This document shows positions 12,301-24,700 of a stretch of 64,000 bases of DNA, in pieces. Each line of letters starts with the position of its first letter. The stretch's first letter is position 1. Made by a program: the position numbers and the translations under genes. The notes under the pieces were generated by a model. It was given only the letters and a program-made list of their open reading frames with translations. It did no database searches and was not told the origin of the DNA. Source of the DNA: Cornus controversa (taxonomy: Eukaryota; Streptophyta; Magnoliopsida; Cornales; Cornaceae); NCBI GenBank assembly GCA_026545225.1, contig CM048845.1:75572033-75636032 (forward strand), given 5' to 3'.

Positions 12301-15300
12301 AAACCTTATAGATTCACCGACAATAAGGGACCATCAGCATTCTGATAACAATTATTTGTGGATAACTCAGTGTCGACCAATTTATACTTGATGGTATAGG
12401 AGCAGAATTGAAATTTATGCTCAAACAAGTCAGCTTTTCAACAATATCACATTCAAAAGCTTAAAACTCTCCTTTACTTCCTATAATTTGATCTACTAAT
12501 TGAATCTGGAATATTAAACTGGCACACCTTTACTATGCCCAATAATTGCAGCTATAACACGTTTCTTCTCACTGAAGTATTGGACTACAGCACGCAGATC
12601 ATCAGCTTCTCTATGGTAGTTACCATACTGAAATGAACCTTCACTTTCCCTGGAAGGCAGAGAACAAAGAGTTCCTTGTTACTTTATTTATCAGAATCAA
12701 GTAACTCACATATTCCAAATTCAATGGTGAGGCATGTGTGGGAGGCAATTTCAAAGAACCACTTCTACCTATAACTAGTAAAAAAAAGCATGCATCAGAT
12801 TTTATGTAAATTTCTATAATATGTCCTATTCAAGAAACTTCAAGAATCTAAGGGTTTGACATAAATCATCAACAGAGCAGCTACAACAGGGATTTTGGTT
12901 GAAATGGGTTATTTTGAGGTTACTAAAAGGCAATTTAGAGTATAACTGATGGGGGGGGGGGGGGGGGGGGGGGAGATGGGTTGAGGGTTGTAAAATGGAC
13001 TGCTTGAAATTATTACATTCTACAGTTTTTTTTTTTTTAAATGAAATTTCATTAGAAAGACGCTCAAAGGGGAGCAAACCCGAGGATTTACAAAGAACCG
13101 GAAACCGACCAACTAAAATCTTAAGCTATCAAGAAGGTCCACTACTTGATCATCCGATGTACAATTTTTTCCGTATACCCAAAAAAATAAAAGAGTTAGA
13201 ATTTTGTATTTGAGAGACCAAATAGAGGACTCCACATCCTCAAAGCGCCTCCTATTCCTCTCTTGCCACAAACCCCACCATAAACAAAGGGGAGTGACCC
13301 TCCAAGCATCCCTGACTCAGCTGTCCACACTTGATAGAGATCAGTACCTAGGTAGTGATTAAATAGAACACATTTTTGGAATGGATGTGTTGGATAATCA
13401 AGAAACAAGATGTTAAAGAAGTGAGTGAAGCCAAAAAGCAAATGATGAGATGGATGGATATGAATCAAATAATTCCACGAGAAGCTAAGGGTAGCACCAA
13501 CGGGAAGAGAATGAAGGATGGTCAACTAGATAGTTCAGGCATGTGCAACAAAGGCCAAGAGATGTGCCAGTGAGGAGAAGCAGGTAGTTTGAAGTTGAAG
13601 GTAAAAACAAGGACTAGGCGAGAACACAAGTAGAGAAACCAAATCTCCCATCATAGTTTAGAAACTAAGGGTAGACACTTTTTTGTCATCCGAAGGAAAG
13701 TAAGAGGATCTTGCAAATTACTAAGACTACCATGTATAAAAGCTGATAGAAATTATCCATTTTACTAAAAATTATATTATCCATTTTACTAAAAATTATT
13801 AACATATCCCTAGCATAAGTGCCTCATTTATAGTTATTGGTTTATAAAAAATTGCAATTCAAAATTTACACATGTTCCTGAATCCTTTTGTAAATATAAG
13901 CAAAATGGTCTTTCTAGTTGACAATACTTGTGGGATCAGACAAAGATTTTTCACCAGAACAAATAAATACCTTTAAAATTTTGGGACCCTCTTAATTCAT
14001 CATTGCTTCCATAACTTCTGTTTGCAAATTATAATAATTCTTGGACTCTGACTGTTTAACAAAAAATCAAAAAATAACTGATTCAAACAAAACAACCTAA
14101 AATATTAATGGCCTCGAGACAAGACCCCAAGATAGAAAGAGGATCTACATTGATTAAAAACAAAAGAAAGAGGCTGTACAATTGGATTAATATTAGCATT
14201 AAAAGCATATAATATACGTGAAGTAAATGGAAGTCCAAGCCATATGCAGACTTGCTAATTTCACCAAGAGTGACAGCCTATCATTTGTAGTCCAAACCAC
14301 TCAATAATCTGTATAGATCTATTTATAACCAACCACAATTTTAAAGTGCTGGCTAAAGGTATAACTTCATAATAGTTATTTCTTGTTCTCTATTTTCATT
14401 AACCAAAAATCATACCCATTTATTATTCAATATTTTTATTGGCCTTCATCACAAACAACTCACCCATTGCCAGCGAAGTCAAAGCGAAAGGCACTGATTC
14501 CCTCTTTTGCAAAAGCAGCAGCAAGGTTCACCATCGGAATGCGATCCTGGATTGAAAAAAAAAGGAAGGCCCACAAATTAATCCCTCGCCTTTTCTGAGC
14601 AAAAATCAATACCATTGCATGGGCAAGATGAATACATAAGCAAATATACAACCAACAGTAAAACAGACAAATCATGGAATGAATTGTGTAATTAAGTAGT
14701 TTTGCCAAGCTCAAGATTTATGCACAATTCTGTTGTAGGGTACTCCAAAGATTTGCAACTTTGAAATAAATTGACAATGCAGGCTAAGTCTCATATATTT
14801 TTGGGATGAGAAGAGAAAGGATCTTTATCATAAATAAATTAGACTATATGAGAAAAAATTGGCAATTAATGCATGTCCCAATACGTTTTTATTGGAATGT
14901 ATATATCACAATCAATTTCTAATAGTTCAGCATATCAAAGATTATGCCTAGATACATAAAGGATTGAGAGGTTTCATGTATTTTTCATTTTTTTTTTTTA
15001 ATTTATTCATATACTTTTTTTTTCCTAGTTGGTACACACACACCCATCCCCAAAGACTTGTTTGCACCCAAGAGGACTTGATCCTTAGACTTAATGCTTG
15101 CTAGGCACTAGGGCCAAGTTCTTTATCCACTGGAGCCAACCCCTTGGGGTAATTTATTCATATACCTGATACAAGCAAACAAATGTGCCTTAAGAAAGAT
15201 GTCGCAAAGTGGAAAGTTCAAGAGATATGCTAGCAAGAAGGCAGTAAATAGAGGTTTTAAACACACAATTGTGTCTACATATAGTATGTATACAAATAAA

Positions 15301-17139
15301 TATAAAAAGAGAAAAACGTATACACATATGTGCATGCATTCATACCCACTAAACCCACACGTACATATATATAAATTCCAGTACAGAACTGAATTTATTT
15401 CATTTTAAAGAAAGCTGCCAGTCTAGTCTGGTTCATACAACACTCAAGAAAACCTATTTCATCCTCTCTCATACACAAAATATTTTCCAGATGATTTAGA
15501 AAAGGCATATAGTAGCACCTTTCATTGCATAAAGAAATTAACAAAATATAGTAGCTTCGAACTTGGGAGACAACAAAATAACAGCAGGTGCCACTCATGT
15601 ATAACCATGACAATCAAAATACAAGCTGAGTATTCTACAACACAATTTCCAACCTTTGAGGATCTAAATCCATGACATATGATTACAAGCTCCTCGGAAC
15701 CTGTTTCATGCAATATCCCCACAAGCTTCTCAAAGTGGTAGTTCTGTATTGTAAATCTCTGTTGTTGAATCACTGTCAAGAGATAAAGGAAAAAGGATTT
15801 AACATTGCAAGTGAAATAGGTCACTGTCTACAACTCAAAATGGAGAACACAAAAAGAAGAACACTACTAGCAACCTTTTGAAGATACCCAAAGAAGACAG
15901 CATGTGATAAACATATATGGCCACATCCCTAAATATTAAGATGATAATAGGTGAATCCAAAATAACACATTTCATGTAATTGAATCAATGCATAAATTAA
16001 ACATTCTGGTCTCAAAAAACAATCACCTTCAAGTTGCGCAATCAATTATGTAGAGAGCTAAATCCATGAATTTCTCGAATGCTTTGTCACCAATTCAGAC
16101 ACAAAGTGTACTATCCCATACAAGTCATGTCTTTTGCCACTGTTCCAACCCACATTCTTTCCAGACTTTTTTTTATTATTATTTGTCCTTGTAATTGTTG
16201 TATGATTGGATGAATTTTTGAGTTTCAAAGCCCAATTCAATACAATGTCTTCCTGTAACAATTTCATTAAGTATCCTACCGTTTTGCCCTACCAACAAAT
16301 TCTTTTTTGATCCAGCAGCAATTTGGACTATGTAAGACTGTAAGCAACGAAGGCAACATGGAGTCACAGATAACAAGCCAAATTAATTTTCTCTTGTCAG
16401 ACTATTAACAAATAACAATCATCCATTTAAGGATTTATCCTTCCAAAAATCACGTATGCATAGATAACATAATGACCATACAGTTCATAGATATAAAATT
16501 AGTCAGGCCATTCGATCAAATCACTAATTATTAAAATTTGTGAGCCAAAGAAGGGAATAGAAACAAACATATTAAGAACAAAGCCCCATAGCAATGCACT
16601 CCAGGAAAGCTAAATTGAAGTTAGATTTGTTCTCACTACATCATCTACAGGAAGTTAATGCGCGTCTAATTTCAATGCAGGAAAAAATAGTTATTAGTTC
16701 ATTAGAAAAGAATAGTTTATTTGTAATCCCCAAATAAAGAGAACAAACAACATCAAAAGATGGATTGCAGAACCAATAAAAATAACTAGCTAGTACCCAT
16801 TTGAGAAGTTTGAAAGACAAATAAACACAAAAAGGGCACCAATCAACCTCTGGTAGTAGTCACTCAGATATAGCAGCAGTTCTCAATTGTTTTCTTTTTA
16901 CTTTTTTTTTGGGAGACCCATATCAAATAATTCACGGAAAAGCCACTTTGATCATCCAAACAGTCGTGCATTTGGAATAATTCTTCGATGTATCATTGAC
17001 AAATACCATTGTTTCTATCAAGTTTGGTTGTGAAATGATAGCATGAGTGTCTTCGAATTCTGGGTGTCATGGGTAAGTGCTCACCTGGGTGGTCGCGATG
17101 GTGGTGTTGGTCTGCATAGGATGGACCGGACTGAGCCAT
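7487..17139 (-). CDS. Alpha/beta hydrolase superfamily protein, putative esterase (7 exons)
   Basis: Seven minus-strand exons (17085-17139, 15654-15772, 14464-14546, 12528-12649, 11183-11347, 8224-8317, 7487-7736) join in perfect phase to give 295 aa, all with GT-AG introns. Exon 1 encodes 18 residues ending HHHRDHP, and its single spare G joins exon 2 at Val19, before IQQQRFTI. The protein looks like the plant serine-esterase group of Arabidopsis At3g47560/At3g47590, judged from memory of that family. Visible features are the oxyanion motif HGF at 52-54, the nucleophile elbow GHSKG with Ser125, Asp222 in HGSMDEMVP, and His250 in GADHEYTSH, so the triad is complete. No signal peptide or membrane span is obvious. 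The substrate is unknown. The introns are full of transposons (a Mutator-like element, SINEs, a LINE), yet the exons are undamaged. Confidence 0.88.
8474..8892. mobile_element. Tourist-like MITE nested in the Mutator-like terminal repeat
   Basis: This 419-bp element starts TGCTCCGTTTGGTAGGA and ends, in reverse complement, TGGTCCATTTGGTATGA. It is flanked by TTA at 8471-8473 and 8893-8895. Removing it with one TTA rejoins GCCTTAATTAC, which is exactly the sequence of the intact right terminal repeat of the surrounding Mutator-like element. It therefore inserted later. The inside is rich in ggatggaag and ttcctcc motifs. Confidence 0.85.
9265..9305. repeat. (TA)n microsatellite
   Basis: An uninterrupted TA run of about 41 bp lies inside the Mutator-like element. 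A TC run at 9151-9173 lies just before it. Confidence 0.95.
11787..11935 (+). mobile_element. tRNA-derived SINE
   Basis: The head contains a box A-like TTGGCTTGAGTGGTATG and a box B-like GGTTCAAGCCC, spaced as in tRNA-derived SINEs. The tail is A-rich (aaaaataaaataaaac). Imperfect 15-bp duplications flank it: CTTCTGGGACACTAA at 11772-11786 and CTTCTGGGGCATTAA at 11936-11950. It sits in the intron between the exons at 12528-12649 and 11183-11347, antisense to the hydrolase gene. Confidence 0.85.
12132..12250 (+). mobile_element. Second tRNA-derived SINE of a related family
   Basis: It begins ccaccaaagg, as the SINE 345 bp upstream begins ccaccaaagc. It has a box A-like TAGCTTAGTGGTATC and a box B-like GAGTTCAAGTCC, and ends in a 10-A tail. 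Clear target duplications are not seen, so it is older or its ends are damaged. It shares the same intron as the first copy. Confidence 0.7.
12951..12973. repeat. 23-nt poly-G tract
   Basis: Twenty-three consecutive G residues on the plus strand are followed by agatggg. The tract lies in an intron of the minus-strand hydrolase, so it would be poly-C in the pre-mRNA. Confidence 0.95.
13026..13690 (-). mobile_element. 5'-truncated L1-type LINE, 3' end
   Basis: Read on the minus strand, this is the C-terminal end of a plant L1-like ORF2 followed by a short 3' UTR and a poly-A tail (the T run at 13026-13038). Recognisable pieces, in shifting frames, are a sequence close to RNRRRFEDVESSIW and then YKILTLLFFW, which resemble the end of plant LINE polyproteins. 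Frameshifts and stops make it non-functional. The upper boundary is uncertain. It lies in the intron between the exons at 14464-14546 and 12528-12649, in the same sense as the host gene. Confidence 0.6.
15015..15150 (-). mobile_element. tRNA-derived SINE with 15-bp target duplication
   Basis: On the minus strand the head reads ACCCCAAGGGGTTGGCTCCA, with box A-like TTGGCTCCAGTGGATAA and box B-like GGATCAAGTCC. The body ends in an A run (plus-strand T run from 15015). The exact 15-bp duplication AATTTATTCATATAC occurs at 15000-15014 and 15151-15165. It is in the intron between hydrolase exons 2 and 3, in the same orientation as the gene. Confidence 0.88.
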
Positions 17140-18994
17140 CTGACCATGGGTTTGTACTTTTGAGGCCATTGATGGGGTCGATGCAAGACAAGGCGGATCA
17201 ATTTGAGGAAGAAAACCTTCAGCTTCTGTTCTACTTATAGTCCTGCAATTCTAAGTGAAATGTGTTTTTCCAATTCTGCCCCCAGTCCTCACTCCTATGA
17301 GTCCTACCCTGTGACAAGGATGAGGAGAGCTTCAATCTTTCATGCCACCAGTTCGTTTTAGGGAAAATCAAAATGGACCAGGTAGGTTCATGATTTATTA
17401 TATCAATTTGTAGCACTTTTTTTCTCATTGAATTACGTTTTTCACCGATAACCCATTTGCAATTTAGCTTAACGTTTAACTTAACTCACTTTTTTATAAC
17501 GGGTGACATCAAATGATCATTTGCTAATAAATTTTCAATCTTTAATCTAGAAACTTGGATATTGGCACTTCATATTTAATCACACACACCACATTTAAAA
17601 TTTAGTAATTGGAATGACTATTTTGCCCTTTTTTTTGTATGTGTTTTTAAATAAATTATATGCTTCATTTGGTTAGATAGAAATAATAAAAAAGGAAAAG
17701 AAATGAAAAATATTTTAACATTTTATGACTTTACGTAGGAGGAAACAAAAATTTTGTTGGAAAGTAACTTTCCATAACCATTGAATTTTCTCATAATTTT
17801 TTCTTACAAAAAATAATAAAAAATTTTGCTTTCTGGAAAAAGTTATGTGAACCTACTGTTATTCCCCTTCCCCCTTTATATCTCTAAAATAAATCGTTTT
17901 TATGTATATATTTTTAAAATAATAGTATATATTACTCAATGTCCTATAAAATTATTTATTTATATTCTTATATTACTTTTAAGTGAGCTATTATATTTTC
18001 TTATAACTTTCATCATATTCAAACCATGAAAATACTAGTTCCTACAACTTTCTTAAAAAATCTTTATGCTAATGAAGTACATGCTAGAAAATTAATATTT
18101 TTTTTTCTTCACTTCAATTTATTTTACCTATTAATTTTTATCCAACCAAAAGGACCATATGACTTCATTTAAGAGATGAATGTTTATTTGTCATTTTAAT
18201 TATTAAAATTAAAAGTTGAAGTGGCAAAGGTGAAATGTGAAGGGGGTAATATGGGTTCCCTTAATTTAAGCAGGCAGCATTCAGACAAGATTTAACTCTC
18301 TCTTTTCATTAGTGGACTTTTGTCTTTGAATAATTTGTACATTACCCGACTTGGCTTATCTCATTTGTAGTCCTTTGGATTGTTATGATAATAATTTACC
18401 CATGAACACAAATCCTATTTACCACGAGCGCTCAGCCATTCAGTTAAAACTTAGTTTTTGAATAAGTTGTATGGCCTTTGAAGGGAAGGGACCATTGCTT
18501 GATACAAGTTCAAATCCTGAAAGTAGTCACTCTAGTAATGTTAAACAATTGATGTACCGAAGATGCTAAACAATTGGCCAATCTAGTTTTGGCATTGTAC
18601 AAAGTGGAGTAACAAATTAGGAGGTTGATGTGGGGCCGTTTACATGATTCACAACATAAGCACCATCCCAGAATGAGAAACTACAATTTGTTGTTTTGAA
18701 TCTGACAATAATCCACTGTATATATATTATATAGCAAAAGAATTCTAGAAGGGATAAAATCAATAAATATTGTCCAATGGACTTGAATTACAAACACTAT
18801 ACTTAACATGGTGATGTTGCTGTCATTGTCTTCTACAGCTTTTGCTCACATCCAAAGGATGGTACATAAATTAGACCTCAATGACACCAATCAAACTACA
18901 GTTCCATTCTCAAAGCTAACAAGCTTAGCTATATGCACGTAAAATCTAACAAAAATCCACTTGCAATGAATCAACCCAACATGTTTCATTCATG
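17140..18994. other. Intergenic region between the hydrolase start and the FTSH4 end
   Basis: The left part (17140 to about 17430) has higher GC and should contain the hydrolase 5' UTR and promoter. From about 17450 to 18300 it is very AT-rich with no supported coding region. About 18780-18994 probably holds the FTSH4 3' UTR. A weak box B-like ACAAGTTCAAATCCT occurs at 18505, but no full SINE could be delimited. Confidence 0.4.
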
Positions 18995-19802
18995 TTAAGA
19001 TCCCACAGGAGCAATGCCTTTTGCCTTGGCCGCAGCAGTTGCAGCTGCCGCTGCAGCAGCCGCTGCTGCGGCAGCAGATGCTGCCGCATTGGGTGTTGAA
19101 GGAGGCATTGCGTTAGATTGTGAAGGGCTCTGCGGGGCAACTATCTGTTGTTGTTGTTTCTGCTGCTGCTGTGGGGAGTTGAGCTGAGCAAGCAGGGCCT
19201 TGATTTGACTTCCTGTAAGTGTCTCATGCTCAAGTAAAGCATTGGCAAGCGCATGAAGCTCTCTGTTATGGGTGGTGAGAATGCTTTTCGCATTGTTGTA
19301 AGCCCTTTCCAAAAATTCCTGCACTTCCTTCTCAATTAGCAACCTAGTTTCCGTGCTCATGCTCTTTCCATTGTCATCATAATTGTGAGTGACCATCCCA
19401 ACTTGTTTGCTCATACCATACTTTGTAACCATAGCTCTGGCAAGACTAGTCGCTTGCTGGAGATCAGAAGATGCACCTGAGGTAACTTCATTTTCTCCAA
19501 AGATAAGCTCTTCTGCAACTCGTCCCCCCATGCAAACATCAAGCCGAGCAAGCATCTGCCTGCGAGATATACTCGTCTCATCCTTGTCAGGCAATTGGGA
19601 AACCATGCCAAGAGACATCCCCCGTGGAACAATTGTTGCCTTATGCACTGCAAGAGCCCCATCAGTGTGGATAGCCACAAGGGCATGGCCACCCTCATGA
19701 AAAGCAGTCAGCCTCCGTGATTCATCAGATATAACAGCTGATTTGCGCTCACTTCCCATCATGATCTTGTCCTTCGCATACTCTAGATCAGTCATGCTCA
19801 CT

Positions 19803-19834
<32 letters not shown>

Positions 19835-21626
19835 TGCAATGTTGACCAAGTTTGCAAGATCGGCACCTGAGAACCCAGGAGTTCCTCTGGCAATGATCAT
19901 CAAATCAACATCATCTGCCTTCAGAACCTGTGAAATTAGATCACAATTTTAAAGTTAGGCTAACATAATGTTTAAAAAAAAAAAAAAAAAAAACTTCTTT
20001 GCAGGATAGTAGTATTCTGCATGGCAATTGTTACGTGCATGCAAACAAGAACCTACAACTAATTGCCATGCTCAGAGGATCAAGAGAGAGAGTATCCCCT
20101 TCAAGTGCCATTGGCCACTGTACATGTTACTTTGCCACGAGACAAATGTAACTACTGGATCTATTAGAAACATATGTATATACCAGAAACACTTGCGATC
20201 ACTTGAACCATTCCTCGTGTAGAGAACAGAATATAAGCGTGCGCGCACGCGCACACACATATATATAGAACTACAGAACCAATGAAATTGTGGCTATAGA
20301 CAATGCCACACCAGTAAGTACATTCACCAAGGACAATGTGCCAAGATGATGTCAGGCTGACTCAATCCTATGCTATACCATAACCATGCAGCTGATACAG
20401 ATTGCCACATACATCAAACCTCAGATAACTTACGTTCATCTTGTACATACAGGCAAACCCCTTCACAGGTGATTTATTTTATTTGTAAGGCTGATTTAAT
20501 ACCACTATTTATGGTGAAGAAGAATTGTTTATTTGCAGGCAGAGTGAGAAGAGACTGCATGTGAGTGTTTGCACACACCGATAGATTAATCAATAAGCCA
20601 TAAAAAAGCAAAAGAACAAACCTACAATGAACATAAGCCAGGCCAATGCCCTTTCCAGCACTGTAATAGTCTTAATTTTTGGCAAGGGACATTAACCCAT
20701 TGCCAAACCAAGCATCGTTTTCAAAGAGAATCAAAAGTTTCCTCAATAAGTAGCAATACCTTTGACATGTGTGATTCCATAATCTGCCTTCGCCCTTCCA
20801 CATCCGGATTTGGAACGACAATGTTACGGTCAAATCGTCCAGGTCTCACCAGTGCCTTATCCAAAGATTCTGGGAAATTAGTTGCGGCAATCACAATAAT
20901 TCCATCATTTTGTTTGAACCCATCAAGTTCAACAAGCAACTGATTTAAGGTCATTTTCATGTACTGCTGGTCTTTCGGGTTTCGGCTTCCTCCTATGGCA
21001 TCTATCTCATCGATAAATATTATACACGGTGACCGCTTCTTTGCAGCAGAAAATAGATCTCTCACCCTCCGGGCTCCAACACCAACAAACATTTCTTCAA
21101 ATTCACTGCCGCTGCATGAGAAAAAAGGCACCCCAGCTTCTCCAGCTATAGCCCTCGCCAACATAGTCTTGCCAGTGCCAGGTGGACCAACAAGCAAAAC
21201 ACCTTTTGGGAGCTTGCCACCAAGACGAGTGAAACGCTGCAGCAGTTGAAATCTAAGGTAAAGAAATCTGAATCTTTCTGACAGTAAAGCAACAAATCTC
21301 TTATGATAACTCAATATTAGGCTTCTAAATCTTACAATTTAATTTTATGCGTTGTTTGGCAAATTTCCAACAAAGAAGTTCCACAGCAAGAGTATTTGGC
21401 ATACTTGGGAGACAAATGTGACGGAGCAATCATACGTATGCTGTGGATTCACTATATGCATGGATACGAAAACCCAAGAATAGCCTTTGGGGAAAGAAAA
21501 AAACACTAGAAATAAAGGAAGCAAAGGACACATGGTTAAATGATAAGGAGCAACTACTTTTGAACTAGGATGCACAGAGGGACAGACCCTGACCACAACA
21601 TCCAAGATGCATTTACCTTAGGGTCT

Positions 21627-21667
<41 letters not shown>

Positions 21668-21713
21668 ATCAACACCCTTTACGTCACTAAATTTTGTGCT
21701 GGATTCCATGCTT

Positions 21714-21747
<34 letters not shown>

Positions 21748-24700
21748 ATACCAAACAGAAATAAAAAAGAATTCTTAATCCAATTATAAATATATTTGAA
21801 TCAAATTATAGTCACTTTCCATATCAAGAGATAGTAATACCTTTACTGATTCCTCTATCCTCAATGAGTGCTCCTACACCTGAGATCAAGAGAAAGGCCA
21901 TACCCAGACCACGGACTGTACGCCACAACTGTTCTTTGAAATGCCCTCCTTCTGCAGCCACCATATGTATAGGTGCATTAGCAGTTCCAAGGATACCATC
22001 TTTTGTAGGTTTTCCCACATTCCTAAAAGCTGAAAGTCCACCTACACTTTCTTCCTCCATTGTTGAGTTAGCAGCACCTGCAATTCCTGTATAAAACTCA
22101 TTTTATCCGTTGGGCATTCAAGGGAGAGGAACAAAACTTTCAACAACAAAATGGATAACAATGTATAACAGCTACATAAGAAGCTCAGTTTCTGCAATTG
22201 TTCTTAAGGGGTGAAAAACCAGGTTCTTAAAATTCAAAGACGTAAATTCGAATAGTCCACAAAACCTAATTGAATGTTCATGTCTTTCTCTTGCGCCAAC
22301 ATGTTTTGCAAAGCTTAATAATTTTTTCTTTCATATTGCTGTAGCATCACCTTGGCAATTATGAGTATTGATTAAGACAGGAAAACAGGTATTTCACCAT
22401 GATGAAACAAAGAACTCAATTTTATAACACAGGACAAGCCATCCGGAAGCAAAATATAGAAGCATTTTAAAAAAAGCAACGTCGTCATACTTTTTTGTAA
22501 CAAGAAGATGATCAACTAAAGGGTTGCCAAAGAAGAAGAAAAAAAAGAAAAGAAAAGAAAGGAACATAAAGATCAAAAAAGAAAGAACTGAATATGTAGG
22601 GTTTATTTGGTTTCAATTTTCTGAAAACAGTTCTAAAAAACTCAGAAAACAGAAAAACATATAGGCCCTTTTTCGTTCATTTTTCTATTTTCTGATAACT
22701 GAAATTAGAAAACTGTAAAAACTATGTTTGCATGACAGTTTCTGAAAAATGTTTTCCAGTTAAAAAAATGTCTGTTTTCAGAGAATTTTTTTTAGAAAAC
22801 TAAACCAAACAAGTCCATACCTTTTTTAACTGAGTTTTCATAAAAACAGTTTTTAGAAAACTGTAACCAAACAGCCCCATAATTCTGAGTTTATCGATAA
22901 ATACAGGTTTACATTAGAAAAAGTACATTCAAGATACTAATTATCTACTGTGTCCAAAACTACACTAAATATTCATTCAAATTTAAAGAAAAGAATTTAT
23001 TATTTACTGAATCTTGTTTGTAATAGTTTAGATTTCGCATCAAAGGCAAAATTAATTAGGAAATAAAACTAGCCCAAGTGACCAATCTTCCGAGTCAAGC
23101 CACCAAACAAAACTTCACGAGGCCTTTAAGCAGTTCTTCCTAGGGAATGAGCATAAACCACTGTCACTCAAAGAAACCCCCATTGAGGTCCGTAATCTCC
23201 AAATAAGTTATCGAAAAATCTAATTCTGATTGTACAAAAAATTAATAAAAGTAGGAGGTTAGAGTAGGCCTTCATGTCTTTACGCAAAAAAGGTTAGCTA
23301 GTTACCAAACAACATGATAGGGCATAAGAACTATAAGGTATAAGGGCTTGGAAGAACATGAACTAAATAGTGGTTACATTCCCACACCCACCTCTCTTCA
23401 GTGTTTTAAGCAACTCACTTTCATCCAATCTATCAACCTTGACTAATGCTTTAACATATTCAGAAAGTGCTGATGGGTTAGCATGTAATGAAGGATGACT
23501 TTCAAATAGCCTTATTACTGCTTCAGGGTCATTCCGATGATAAAGCTCTCTAAGATATGCTGCATCAGTTGACCCATCTGAATCCCGTACTCTGCGAGCT
23601 AAGCTGCCAAGATAACTCGACTGAAACCTTTCTTGACCACTTGAGAGCCTACTCACTGCATGAAGAGGAAAAAATCAATAAATTATCATTTGTAAGAAGA
23701 AGAGAGATGCTTTTACTTCACAAAATGCCTTGTCTAGGATACACAAGAAAAAATTATAGACTTTGCTTTGAATAATTTGGTATGGTACAAGATTCCAAAG
23801 CAGAAACATTAAATGCTGCATCTCAACACAAGCATCTAGAAAAGTTTGAATATCAATTTCATTTGATGTATGGAGTTCAGTTTCCAAAAAGCAATAAAAT
23901 TAAAAATTACAAAAATGTAGAAATACCAGCATGTCTTCACACTCCCCTTTTTATAAGCTTACCTCTTCTATTCACTAATCAGAAACACAAAAGACTTGGC
24001 ACTAGGGCTGCACAAAGAACCGGAACCGGAACCGTATGGAACCGTACCTGAACCGAACCGAACCGTCGGTACGGTTCCGGTTCCGGTTCCATTTTTTAAG
24101 GAACCGTTGAACACGGTTCCGGTTCCAGTCCCAGCAGAACCGAACCGAACCGTAGGTGACGGTTCCAAGGAACCGGAACCGGAACCGTTAAATTAGTTAT
24201 ATAATTATATTAGTTATTAGTCTTATTACTAATTTACTATTATAATATTATGATAATATTATACAAACACCAAACATATATGGTTAAACTACATTTATTA
24301 TCAATAATATTGTATTATATTATATAATGATTCAATATATTAGATTGTAAAATTGAAAAAAAAAAAAAAACCCAGAGAACCGCGGTTCCGGAACCGAACC
24401 GAACCGTTGGCTACGGTTCGGTTCGGTTCGGTTCCACCTCCCAACGGTTCCGGTTCTGGTTCCAAAAAACAGGGAACCGTTGGGACGGTTCCGGTTCCGG
24501 TTCCTCCAGGAACCGTTGGGAACCGAACCGTGTGCAGCCCTACTTGGCACGTTGACAATGATTTTTGTCACATTTAGGAACCAACTCTGTGTAAAAATTG
24601 TTGTCATTTTCATCTTCTTAAATGGTCATGATTCCAACCAGCTCTTACGGCTAGAAGTAAGTTTAATTAATTTATTATATTGGCAGTGGGCACACAAGGA

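Noticed and set aside
16179..16376. Minus-strand frame with a KH-like motif (KKNLLVGQNGRILNEI) suggestive of the C-terminus of an Era-type GTPase
   Set aside because: Only about 35 residues look meaningful, no GTPase domain is upstream, and it lies inside an intron of the hydrolase. At most a pseudogene scrap.
23968..24613. Several open frames rich in Gly-Thr-Val or Pro-Glu-Val on both strands
   Set aside because: They are translations of the GGAACCG repeat arms of a hAT foldback element and are open only because the repeat lacks stop codons.
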